Of a stretch of DNA of 64,000 bases, positions 45,820-55,365 are shown piece by piece. The notes below the pieces were generated by a model that was not told the origin of the DNA, searched no databases, and saw only the letters and a list, made by a program, of their open reading frames with translations. The translations under genes were made by a program, and so were the position numbers. The stretch lies in NCBI RefSeq assembly GCF_030867145.1, contig NC_134428.1:21183537-21247536 (forward strand), given 5' to 3'. Position 1 is the stretch's first letter. Each line of letters starts with the position of its first letter. The stretch comes from Opisthocomus hoazin (Eukaryota; Chordata; Aves; Opisthocomiformes; Opisthocomidae).

Positions 45820-48800
45820 GTGAGTAACGCCCCCCCCCCCCCCCTCCAGCCCTGACTGCCGGTGAGCGGCAGGGCCTCGCCCGAGGGGGGGAGTGAGGCC
45901 TGAGGGCAGCCCCCCTCAGAGGAGCCGCGTGGAAACGCTGTGCGGTGCCTGAGGCCTGCGGGATGGCGTGGGGGGTGGTTTGGGTGGGGAGGGACCTTTA
46001 AAGGTCGCCTTGACCGATCCCCCTGCAGCGAGCAGGGACAGCTGCCGCTCCATCAGGTTGCTTGGAGCGCCGTCTGACCTGGCCTTGAATGTTTCCAGGG
46101 AGGGGGTATCTCCCACCTCTCTGGGCAGCCTGTGCCAGGGATTCACCACCCTCAGTGTCAAAAATTTCTTCCCTATATCCAGTCTAAATCTACGCTATTT
46201 TAGTTTAAAGCCATCACCCCTTGTCCTGTCACAACAGGCCCTGGTAAAAAGCCTGGCCTCATCTTTCTCATAAGCGCTGAAAGGCCGCAATAAGGTCTCC
46301 CTGCAGCCTTCTCTTCTCCAGGCTGAACAGCCCCAGCTCTCCTAGCCTGTCCTCACAGCAGAGGAGTTCCAGCCCACTGTACCTGGGCTTGGGCTAGACC
46401 CAAATTTGTCCCTGACAGTTGTGAGGGGTTACACTCAGCTCAGGCAAACACCTTAGAGTTATGAGAGAGGACAGAAGTCCTGGCAGTGACCCTCTGTTTT
46501 CTGGCCTTGGACAACACCCGGTCGCTAGATCCTACCGTGGAGGTGCTGCAGGACAACCCCTGCCTGACAGAGTTCATCACCTCCATGCTAGCACTGCCAG
46601 AGCCCAGTCCGAGCATCCTCTCCTTTACTCTGCGGTTAGCTGGGATACTTGCCGCTTCCGAAAACCGCTTCCAGCTCTTGCAGGTGAGTCAGCTACCCAG
46701 GTACCTGCTGCCACGTGTGTGTTCCGTCCTTCTATGTGGAGGACTCCTGAAAATGTATGTATTCTGCTTATAAAATTTCTGGCATACATCGAACGACTCA
46801 ACAAACAGTGATATGATAATGAAAACCTACTCTTAGACTGTTTCTTTTCAGTTCTCATATAAAGCCACTGTCTGCTTGCTTCTGTCTTGCCACAGTAGTA
46901 CTATGAATGCTGATATGTAGTGCTTCTCATTTTCAGCTCAAAACAGTATGTGGGGTAACACTGTCTCACAGCAGTCATTGCAAAGTGTTGTATCCCTGGA
47001 CAGATCCTATAGATTCAAACTGCACCAGCAGATGTGGTTTTCCTTCCGTAGTGGGTTGTCAGGAAATCTCTGATTCCCTGCAAAAATGAGGGAGCTTTCT
47101 AAAGCCCTGCTATCTGCAATAAAATACATTTAGAGTACAAAACTCAAAACCCAATAGGCTTTGAGGGAAGATATGCATACAACTGCATAAAGCAGTCTAC
47201 TGGAACTGATATACATAAGTTGTGCCAGCATATTAAAAACAAGAAATTTTAGTTTTGAACACCTCGATTGCTTAGTCCACGAAAGAGAGATGTTGAGTTT
47301 AAGCATGAAATTCTGAAAATTTTCTATTTTAGTGATACTTCTACCAAGAAAAAGTTTCACTACAGTATTGATACTCTTGACTTGGATGACAGGGCAACCT
47401 CTCCACTCCCCTCAAGCCCCTTTGTTTACCATTTACTCTGTGTGTTCTCCTCTGACCTCAGCAGGAGCAGCTGTTGGTCAGGCTCTTTGGTAGGGATGGG
47501 CCTCTGAGCAGTGCACTGTGGGAGAATGCATCTGTGCGAAGTGGCTGGGTGGAGGGTGTGCACACCATGATGCATCACCAGCCTGCCCTGCACTTCGTCT
47601 GCAGTGATGGTGAGTACTTCTAGGACTGGGAACTCCCCAAATCCTCTGTGTCTGTTTTTGTTAAGTTAGTTAGCATTCAGGTTTGTTTGTTTGGTTTTTT
47701 TCCCCAAACACTGAAGATGATGCCCTTTTTAGAGGGGAAAAAGGCACATTTTATGAAACGCATCATAAAAATATCTTACTAAAAGCCTGCTGTATTCTTA
47801 TTTGTAACTCTTACTAAAAGGTACCCTTCAGTGTCATGTTAGTGCAGAAAAACTAACCAGGGGCTCATTTATCTCTTAATACTTGCACATATTTGCAGTC
47901 CCATTGTTGTTGTGCAGGTATGTAGATTCTGCTGCGAACACCAAATTTAGATCCCGTGTACGAAGAGGCCTGAAAGACGGGTTGGTATTAACGTGCGGCG
48001 TGCGCTGCTGTCCATGTGATGGAAAAGTAGTGCCGTTGCTGCCGTTCATGTTTTTCCTGCTGGTTGTGTCTGGAGATGGTACAGGCTCCTTCCATAAATA
48101 CACAGTAAGCACGCTGTCACCTCCTAACATTGCTAATTTTATGTTGAAATCCTCTTCTGTTGCTGAGTTATTAAAACACCTGAGGATCTGAAAACAATTT
48201 TACTGTCTTCTTTTGTTTGCTTTTTGTTTGTTTGTTGTTAAGGACAGGCTGACTTTGAAACGCTGTAGAAACAACAAAGTATAAAAAACCCCACCAATGC
48301 CATTTAAAGCTGTGTGTTACTTGAATTAGAATAATACACATGGGTGGAGTGCAACAAGGCTCCACCTCACAATAGGAAGGCTGTTGTTTTTACCTCCAGT
48401 GACTTGTTTTGTTTTCATACAGGAGGCATAGATGTGATCTTCACTCTGCAAGGGGATCCCAGCCTGTTTGTGGCTTCAGCTGCCAGTCAGCTGCTGGTGG
48501 ACATGCTCACCCTCTCTGTTGAGTCTGAAACAACTGAACCTCTCAGCGTGAAGGACTGTGACTGGCCAGTGTATGCCCAAGTGATTATAAAGCATATAGA
48601 AGATTCCCTTCAGTCCAGCTCTGTCTCTCACATCGAGCAGTCGTTAAAACTGTTAACTAGTCTCTTTGCCAATTGTCGTGCTACGTGGACTAAAGTACTT
48701 TGGTTAGGCATAGCAAAGCAAATAGAATCCTTTTTGATGGAAGAGACTGTTCAAGCACAGCACATGCTGGCGAATCTTTTGCTTCACGTGGCATGGTAAA

Positions 48801-51800
48801 GATCTGGGACCTTGGATCCAGTGATGAATTACATCTGTTTTCCACCGTGTAATAGGACATATTACCTACACTTCTTTCTTCTCAGGTCCCCTGTGCTTTG
48901 TGACACTGAAGACAGTTTTTGGGCATTAGTGACTACTGCTTTGCAACACTTAACCCCACTACACGCAGGTCCTTTGGCAGTGGGAATTCTGAGGCTCTAC
49001 AAATGGTAGGACTTCCTGCAGTGAAATTTTTGCACTCTGCAAATGTTTCTTTACTAATCTCTCTGGTGTCTTTCCAAGAACTGTTTTCTTCCTCACTGCA
49101 TTTTCCACTACATTCTTTAATATGTAAGACTGACTGGCAAGAATCATGCCAGCAGCTAATGAACTTCAGACACTGATAATAACAATCATACAGTTTCAAA
49201 GAGGGTGAAGTGAAAGGAGTCAATATCATATTTACATGTATACACTTGCATCTTACCTACAGCCGGCCAATTTCAGGAAGAAATAGCCAACTCCTCTAAC
49301 TTTATACTGCCAAAGTTGATTAAGATGGACACAATTTGACTGCCTGTCAAATCCAGTAGTCTCTGTTCAGTTTTCTCTTTCACAAAACACTGAATAGTGT
49401 AAGAGCTTTCACTGCTGTCCAGCAGAAGTGTGCATCTGGAGACTCTGTCGGCAGCTGTAGAATAACTTAGAAGGAACCTGGAGGGGGGATCTAATTCAGG
49501 CTCTTGCTCAGTGCAGGGCTAACTTCAAAGATAGATCAGGTTGCTCGGGGCCTTAACCATTCAAGTTTCAAATATCCCAAAGGGTGAAGGTTACACAGCT
49601 GCTCTGAGCAACCTGCTCCAGTGCTTAACCACTTTCATTTCACTGTGAAAAGTGTTTTCTCTATGTCCAGTTGGAATCTATCTCATTGCAGTTTAAGATT
49701 CTTGTCTTGTGCGCCTCTGACAAGTCTGCCTGCATCTTCTCTATAACTCCCCTTTAGGTAGTGAAAAAACATCAAGAAATCACCAGATGTTACATGAACA
49801 CAGCACATATGGGTACTGATTTACAGGCTAAGTAACACCTGTATCTTATGATATAAGGACATTATTTTGTTGGCAAGAAAGGCCTCTCCCTGAACCCCCT
49901 TCTTACACAGAATCCCACTGTCTGCATATCTTGATAAGGCTGCTTGTACATTCCAGACCCAGTTCTCCTCTGCTTTCAGTTAGCCAGGGAGGCTTGGAAG
50001 AAGACTTGAATTGGAATAATACTTTCATTGCTCTGTCAACGCTGGCTTGTTTAAAAGCCTTCATGAAAAACATTATTCTGCTCAGCATTTAGGGGCAGAT
50101 GTTTGGGAAGGGACTGAAGTGTTCTTGTTTTGGTAACTGCTGTTTCCTGCTTGAAGCCCACAAGACGTGAGGATGCAGGCGCTGACTGTTCTACTTCAGC
50201 CAATGGACTGTATTTTGAGAGCAGCCTCCCAGCCTCTGGAATACGCAGGTACAGTTGTGACAGAAAGTTAGAGACTAGTCTGCTTGCCAGTGTTTTAAGT
50301 GTCTGGTGCAGACAAAACTGGAGGAGGAAGAGTAGAAAAAGTCAAGGATAGTAGCAGTGTTTGTGGTAAAGTGCAGCTTCCTACTGACAGTTGCATTTGA
50401 AGGGATATGTGTACTGCATCACCTGAAAATCACAGAATCCCAGCATGGCAGGGGTTGGAAGGGACCTCTGTGGGTCATCTAGTCCAGCCCCCCTGCCGAA
50501 GCAGGGTCGCATACAGCAGGCTGCACAGGACCTTGTCCAGGCAGGTCTGGAATATCTCCAGAGAAGGAGACTCCACAACCTCCTTGGGCAGCCTGTGCCA
50601 GGGCTCCGTCACCCTCAGAGTGAAAATCTTGATTAACTTTAAAATTCATAGTCCTTTGTACTCACTGACAACCTGAACTCCTCCCTCCTTTGGTCCTCTA
50701 GGTTTGCTGGATGAGTCTGTTAGTGATCCTGCTGCTGTTGAAAGTCTGCTGTCCTCCAAGTCATCGTGTGTTACTCTTCTGTGTCAGACCCTCGCTCATC
50801 TGGAGAAGCTGCTGTCTCTGGTAACATTCAGAGAAGGAAAAAAGCCTGGGGATCAAACTGGTCCTTGAAAGACACCATTACGATTGGTTGCAAACTTTTG
50901 CTGTAGGGCTTAACAGAACGTGGAGAGGAGCTGACAATGAGGCCTTCCATATATTAAAGAAATCTAGCACAGTACGCTCTGAATAGGAAAACAGAGGAAT
51001 ACTGAGGCTTGTGAAGAGGGACTGCACTTAGTTTTAAATACTTCTTCACAAGCTTCATTACCATACCTTACTTTTACTGCAATTACTCATCCAGTGAATA
51101 AACATGAACTGCTTTCCCAAGCAGTGAGAAGAGTCTCCTTCCATCTGTACAGTAGTTCTTGGGAGAGAGGAAGATAATTTTTTGGTAGTTATTAGCATTG
51201 TGGTACCTTAAGAACACACTAGAAATTGCAGTTTTTGCTGCCTCCTGACTAAAAACTCCTGCTCTGTATGCATGCTTGAGACTTTTGCTGGAAATTGTTT
51301 TTTCTATTTATCACTTCCCATTAGATGCATTTGCGAGTGGATTTACCCTATACATCTTTGCTACACTCTGTCATGACAATATTACAATTCTGTAATGGCT
51401 TCCTGAGTCCATCTTCTCCTCTGGGAAGCACGATAAGCCGAATCTTGATCAATTCCTGCAGAGTGCAGAGGTCAGCTCTTGATGTCCTAGCAGCACTCTC
51501 AAACCGAAAAGGTGAGTTAGTCTTTGCGCTTTTTTTTTTTTTTTTTTTAATTTTGGAAATACTTGTCTATTCTGTAGTTTCAGAATTTTTCATTCCCCTT
51601 CACTGATCTTTCTGAATGAAGCCTGCCATTTCCATTTCTGAAACTTGTTAATTTTTGCCAATTCTTCTTACTGTCTTGGCTAACCTTACTTTCTGTTGGT
51701 GAGCTAGGGCAGGTAATGCTGTAATTAAAAAGATTTTAGTGGTTGTGAGTGATTGGATGTTTCTGCTTTACTCTGGGGACTGTACTTACTTTCTCCTCCA

Positions 51801-54800
51801 AAACAGTTTTTCTGTGTCCTTCTGTATTTCAGTGGTTGAATTGTGATGTATTGGTCGTTTTGTTTTGTGTGTTTCAGGCTGTGACACACTCATAGGAAGC
51901 ACCTTCGATGTCCTTCAGGCATACCTGGAGAGTCCGAACACCAGCCCTACTGTGAGTAGAGAACGAAGGAGAGACCCAAGTCTATTAGGTTGCCCCAGTG
52001 GGATGTAGTTCTGAGAAACTGTCTGATAATAGTTGTTTCTTAGCACAGTTTCTATTAGGATATGTAGGAGACTTGTCTTAGTTCTGGGTGGCTTGCAGGA
52101 AATAGCTAAAATTCTAATGAGTGGAGTAACTGAACAGTCTTGAAAAGACAGGAGCGATTGCATCAAAGAGCAGCACAAACATACTCTACATGGCTCGTCA
52201 GGACTGAATTCTTTGCATTAAGGGGTTTTGTTTTCTTGGTTTGTTTTGTTCAAATGACTCTGATGACAACTGCAAATCAAAAGCTGGAGGTACTAGAACT
52301 TTATAATACTAAGGTGAGAACAGGCATTTTCTAGGTGTTCGTTAAATTTATTTGTGGTTTACTTCTTAGTAAGGAAGCATATGTACTTGTTTACTCCAAG
52401 AATTTCTCTGTAAGTTTGAGGCTAAAATGTTTTTTGTCTAGCATAAAGGCAACAATGCCTCCTCCTGTAGTAAAGTAAATCTGCTTTATATTGCTTCAGG
52501 TTCTAAAGAAAACATTTCAAGCTACATCCAAGTGGTTGGTGTGCTTGCAGGAACTGTCCTGCTCCAACAGTCAGTGGCAACAAACTGAGAAGATTTTGGA
52601 AGGTAACGAAGCTATTCAAGTTTGGACAAACAGCAGCTAGTGGCATGTGTGAAATCTGCTCTTGCCTACCTTTCCTGCTCAAAGCACTTAAGATTCATTT
52701 GTTCACAATTTTGTTGAGTTGAGGTTTAGCTGGCCAAGCAGTGCTTTGAAGAACTCTGGGAGAAGCACACAGCAGCAGCAAAAGGGATTGCATCAGATAA
52801 AATGATGTAGAGGTTGTACAGCAATTTTTTCAGTAAGGCTTGTTGTCTTTCATGTCCATTCAAGCTTGTCCTTTGCACTTACAGGTGTGTTTCTGGTGCT
52901 GCAGAAGCGTTTGTGCAGTCCTTGCTGGGAAGTAAGAGATTCTTCTCTGGAGTTCCTCACTGTCCTGATTAAATGCTTGAGAGGTAGGTGCAGAGATTAA
53001 ACAGTTCAGATTCATTTTAATGTTATGAAAGTCAGTCGGGCTTGTGAAGCATCCTCTGACCTGTAACTGGAGGAGTAAGAAAAGAAAGAATTGTCAGGAT
53101 TTTTTACTCTTAGGTCATGATCAAAATCTGACACAAAATTAACAAACTTGCCCTACTTTTCTGTTGAACTTTGATTGCTGTGCCCTCCTTAATGGCAGTG
53201 TTGGTGAGTTAAACTGAGGGATGTTGAGACAACCGTATATGTTGAGATGTGTACGTCAAGGCAGGTGGCAAAGCTTAACAGCAGATAATACTTTCCCTTT
53301 TCTCAGCTTGCTCGGCAGTGGAGTCTGTTTGGTTTCACTCAGCAGGCTGGGGGCTGCTATTTAGGAGGCTGAAAGCCTAGATCTGCTTTGCGTGCTTTGG
53401 ATTAATTGCTGATTTTCCACTTTGCTGGTAGGTCAGGCTTTGCAGCGGGTAGCACTAAGGCAATGTGAATCCTCCTACAGTAGCTCTGCGATGCTGGAAG
53501 AGCGAGGGGATGGCGTCGACTGCTGTTGTCCCCAGGTCACAGGGGAGGTATCCAGCACACTGCATTAGCAGTTACCCTGCAGCCCCTCTCAGTGCTGCAG
53601 TTGCATTCTTTTTCTTTGCCATATGTCTTGACAGCAAGAAAGGAAGACTATCTTTTTTTTCCTTTAAGCAAAGGCATAAGTCTGATGAGGCTGAAACCAT
53701 GTCCCCCCTTGCCCAGAGAAAGTTTTGTCTTGCTTTTGGGACAACTGTAAATGGATTTTTCCAAGTTCCAGTGTCTAGCAGGGCTTAACTGAAAGTCACC
53801 AAGCTGCTGGAAAATGGAAAGCCTGACACAGGGAGTCTGTGCTCTTGTGAGCAGCTGCCTGGCCTCTGCAGTGGCTCAGCTCACTGGCAGCTGTCCCTGC
53901 AGTCAGTGGCCATCCTTGTGTGACGCAAAGAACTGTTTGCATTGGAAACAGCTTCCTGCTTCGAGAGAATAAAGCCTCACTTCATTGGACTGCCATCTTG
54001 TTTACAGACCAGGATGAGTTCAGGCAGTCTCTCCTGTCTTCGGAGGTGCCAAGGCTTACAGAAAATCTTCTTGAAGATCCAGAAAGCTACGTGCGAGCGA
54101 GTGCTGTGACTGCTGTGGGACACTTGGCCTTCATTACTTACTTTGCTCCGGAGTCATCTGTCGTAGGGAATCAGTATAATAAAGAGGTATGATGACTTTG
54201 TGTAACCCACTGCAGAATCAAGCAGAACTGCTTATCAGTTTGCAGATACCTTGTGAAGAAAGTTGTGAGTAGTACAGCAGTAGTCTCATGCAGGCAGATT
54301 TTGCAACCAATAATGAAGAGGATACACGTTTACTTCCACTGTTCTTGTTTCTTTGTGTGTTCTGCACCTCATTGTGCTTTCTCTTTGTCTTCTTGCATTT
54401 AGCACACTGTAGCAAAGCTTCAGGAAATCTTGTCAACGGACCCAGAGGGCTTTCCTAGGAGGGCTGTGATCAGCATCTTCACCGAGTGGCTGAGACAAGG
54501 CTGCGCAGGTCAGCTGGAAGATACAGAACAGTTCGTCTCTAGAGTGATCCAAACTGTGGAGCATGACTTAGACTGGGAAGTCAGACTTTGTGGTTTGGAA
54601 CTGGTTCACATTTTCTGTAGTCAGACAATTTGCCGACTTGGCCATCCTGATTGCATGTATGATTCCATCCCATCTACGGTCACTAGTTCCATTCATCAGA
54701 ATGAGTTGCTGCAGGTATTTTGCCGAGCAAAACTGTTCAGGTTTTTGTTTCAGTCTTTGTGTGACTGTGACAAACCAGTAGGTCAGAGAGCCTGGGATAT

Positions 54801-55134
54801 ACTGTATAGCTTAAAAGAGAATGTCTGTCCAGTTTGTACCCTGGAGGATACACAAGAGATTGGAGACACACCTGCAGGACACGGTGCTGCCTGGTTACAA
54901 ATGACACTAGGGGAAGATTCTCTGGCCCAGAACTTCCCCACAGATGGTGGCAATAAGGTGGATTTTGAAGATCCAGAGAGCATGATGATAGCTTTGGGTG
55001 CAATAAACGTAGAAGAGCTACATGATGAGCTAAACAGAAGTAGTGACCATGTGGAGAAAAGCCCTCAGTCCCTCTTACAGGACATCCTTGCTACTGTAGG
55101 GACCATAGAGGAGAATGAAGCTGACTGTTACTGA
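45693..55134 (+). CDS. BRAT1: BRCA1-associated ATM activator 1, complete 13-exon coding region
   Basis: Thirteen exons join in phase across GT-AG introns into 2508 nt (835 residues plus TGA); human BRAT1 has 821. The start [20 protein letters not shown] aligns with human [20 protein letters not shown], and [12 protein letters not shown] is identical. The protein is an all-helical HEAT/armadillo-like scaffold. A clear HEAT repeat lies at about 547-575 ([20 protein letters not shown]), where HEAT repeats are reported in human. It ends Asp-Cys-Tyr; the C-terminal tail of BRAT1 is reported to enter the INTS11 active site. Known roles are ATM/DNA-PK activation after DNA damage and cytoplasmic assembly of Integrator INTS9-INTS11; human loss causes a lethal neonatal rigidity and seizure syndrome. 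No stop or frameshift interrupts it. Confidence 0.96.
45830..45844. repeat. (C)15 homopolymer beside the BRAT1 exon 1 donor
   Basis: An uninterrupted run of 15 C starts 10 nt downstream of the exon boundary. The opposite strand is G15 and could form a quadruplex. The length is likely variable and hard to sequence. Confidence 0.95.
45976..46378 (-). mobile_element. CR1 LINE 3' fragment, about 400 bp (minus strand)
   Basis: The plus strand reads the reverse complement of CR1: GGGAGGGACCTTTAAAGG, CTGGCCTTGAATGTTTCCAG, CTCTGGGCAGCCTGTGCCAG, CTTGTCCTGTCACAACAGG and CTTCTCCAGGCTGAACAGCC. It sits in BRAT1 intron 1 in antisense orientation and is the longest CR1 copy in the window. Confidence 0.95.
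46529..46683 (+). CDS. BRAT1: BRAT1 coding exon 2
   Basis: The exon is 155 nt (phase 1 in, 0 out), residues 43-94. The acceptor GTCGCTAG has a weak tract, but it is the one that joins the frame and gives exactly the human length between LLDWF and VLQDNPCL. It encodes [20 protein letters not shown] (human [20 protein letters not shown]). The donor is GTGAGT. Intron 2 (46684-47461) has no feature. Confidence 0.92.
47462..47609 (+). CDS. BRAT1: BRAT1 coding exon 3
   Basis: The exon is 148 nt (phase 0 in, 1 out), residues 95-143. It encodes [15 protein letters not shown] and VRSGWVEGV (human QGELLPGLFGEPGPL, VRSGWIQGL). The acceptor is a tandem CAGCAG; using the second CAG would drop one Gln. 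Intron 3 (47610-48422) has no feature. Confidence 0.92.
48423..48795 (+). CDS. BRAT1: BRAT1 coding exon 4
   Basis: The exon is 373 nt (phase 1 in, 2 out), residues 144-267. It opens with [20 protein letters not shown] and ASQLLVDML, nearly identical to human [20 protein letters not shown]. It ends [11 protein letters not shown] before a GTAAAG donor. Intron 4 (48796-48885) is only 90 bp. Confidence 0.96.
48886..49005 (+). CDS. BRAT1: BRAT1 coding exon 5
   Basis: The exon is 120 nt (phase 2 on both sides), residues 268-307, acceptor CTTCTCAG. It encodes [20 protein letters not shown] and [14 protein letters not shown] (human SPVFAAGNSLWALVAGAL, QAGPLALGMLKL). Intron 5 (49006-50156) carries an old CR1 copy. 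Confidence 0.95.
49460..49768 (-). mobile_element. Old CR1 LINE 3' fragment (minus strand)
   Basis: The plus strand resembles reverse-complement CR1 throughout (GATAGATCAGGTTGCTCGGG, GCAACCTGCTCCAGTGCTTA, GTCCAGTTGGAATCTATCTC), but with more differences and indels than the other copies. It lies in BRAT1 intron 5. Confidence 0.75.
50157..50248 (+). CDS. BRAT1: BRAT1 coding exon 6
   Basis: The exon is 92 nt (phase 2 in, 1 out), residues 308-338, between CTTGAAG and GTACAG. It encodes [20 protein letters not shown] (human CPQALRTQAFGVLLQPLACV). Intron 6 (50249-50701) holds a CR1 copy. Confidence 0.94.
50431..50640 (-). mobile_element. CR1 LINE 3' tail (minus strand)
   Basis: The plus strand starts CACAGAATCCCAGCATGGC, then GGGGTTGGAAGGGACCTC and GTCATCTAGTCCAGCCCCC, the reverse complement of the CR1 3' end. 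It closely resembles the copy at 15834-16069, so it is probably the same subfamily. It lies in BRAT1 intron 6. Confidence 0.95.
50702..50820 (+). CDS. BRAT1: BRAT1 coding exon 7
   Basis: The exon is 119 nt (phase 1 in, 0 out), residues 339-378, between GTCCTCTAG and GTAACA. It encodes [20 protein letters not shown] and [15 protein letters not shown]; the CQTLAHL core matches human. Intron 7 (50821-51324) has no feature. Confidence 0.94.
51325..51511 (+). CDS. BRAT1: BRAT1 coding exon 8
   Basis: The exon is 187 nt (phase 0 in, 1 out), residues 379-440, between CCCATTAG and GTGAGT. It encodes helical text such as [19 protein letters not shown] and [14 protein letters not shown]. Intron 8 (51512-51877) contains a T19 run at 51530-51548. 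Confidence 0.93.
51530..51548. repeat. (T)19 homopolymer
   Basis: A run of 19 T lies 18 nt downstream of the BRAT1 exon 8 boundary. No function is implied, and its length is likely variable. Confidence 0.95.
51878..51951 (+). CDS. BRAT1: BRAT1 coding exon 9
   Basis: The exon is 74 nt (phase 1 in, 0 out), residues 441-465, between GTGTTTCAG and GTGAGT. It encodes [20 protein letters not shown]. Intron 9 (51952-52499) has no feature. Confidence 0.92.
52500..52602 (+). CDS. BRAT1: BRAT1 coding exon 10
   Basis: The exon is 103 nt (phase 0 in, 1 out), residues 466-499, between TTGCTTCAG and GTAACG. It encodes [19 protein letters not shown]. Intron 10 (52603-52884) is 282 bp. Confidence 0.93.
52885..52983 (+). 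CDS. BRAT1: BRAT1 coding exon 11
   Basis: The exon is 99 nt (phase 1 on both sides), residues 500-532, between CACTTACAG and GTAGGT. It encodes [20 protein letters not shown] and [12 protein letters not shown], a HEAT-like helical pair ([11 protein letters not shown]). Intron 11 (52984-54007, 1.0 kb) has no supported feature. Confidence 0.94.
54008..54186 (+). CDS. BRAT1: BRAT1 coding exon 12 (HEAT repeat)
   Basis: The exon is 179 nt (phase 1 in, 0 out), residues 533-592, between TGTTTACAG and GTATGA. It encodes a typical HEAT repeat, [20 protein letters not shown], with Asp-Pro and Val-Arg at the expected turn positions. Intron 12 (54187-54402) is 216 bp. Confidence 0.95.
54403..55134 (+). 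CDS. BRAT1: BRAT1 coding exon 13 (last)
   Basis: The exon is 732 nt including the TGA, residues 593-835, acceptor CTTGCATTTAG. It continues HEAT-like helices ([31 protein letters not shown]), then an acidic low-complexity stretch, and ends NEADCY. The short C-terminal tail with a Cys next to the last residue is the segment reported to contact the INTS11 catalytic centre. Confidence 0.96.
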   Translation, partial: HTVAKLQEILSTDPEGFPRRAVISIFTEWLRQGCAGQLEDTEQFVSRVIQTVEHDLDWEVRLCGLELVHIFCSQTICRLGHPDCMYDSIPSTVTSSIHQNELLQVFCRAKLFRFLFQSLCDCDKPVGQRAWDILYSLKENVCPVCTLEDTQEIGDTPAGHGAAWLQMTLGEDSLAQNFPTDGGNKVDFEDPESMMIALGAINVEELHDELNRSSDHVEKSPQSLLQDILATVGTIEENEADCY

Positions 55135-55365
55135 AGACATCTTTTGCTCTGGAGGAGCAGTGCTTAAGCAGTTTTCTTCTGGAGGAGAATTTTTTGCTAC
55201 CAGTCTTGTCTTTCCTGAGAGAGGATAAAAAGAAGTGTTACATTGAACAGAGGAAAAGATGGTTTTGTTAGCTGTTAAATGCATTAGAAAATCTTTGCTT
55301 TAATACTGATGATTTTTTTGTTAAAAAATGTAGTCTCCAATAAACTATGATTTGCTTTTCAAAGT
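55135..55365 (+). other. BRAT1: BRAT1 3' untranslated region
   Basis: About 230 bp run from the TGA to just after AATAAA at 55339. The UTR is short and A/T-rich. Confidence 0.75.
55339..55344 (+). terminator. BRAT1 poly(A) signal
   Basis: AATAAA lies 205 bp after the BRAT1 stop. It is followed about 45 nt later by a T/GT-rich tract (TTTGTTCTTTTTT, TCCTGTGTCTTTT). Cleavage is expected near 55360. Confidence 0.8.

Noticed and set aside
53465-53788. 107-codon plus-strand frame inside BRAT1 intron 11
   Set aside because: No similarity to BRAT1, and exons 11 and 12 join directly in phase.
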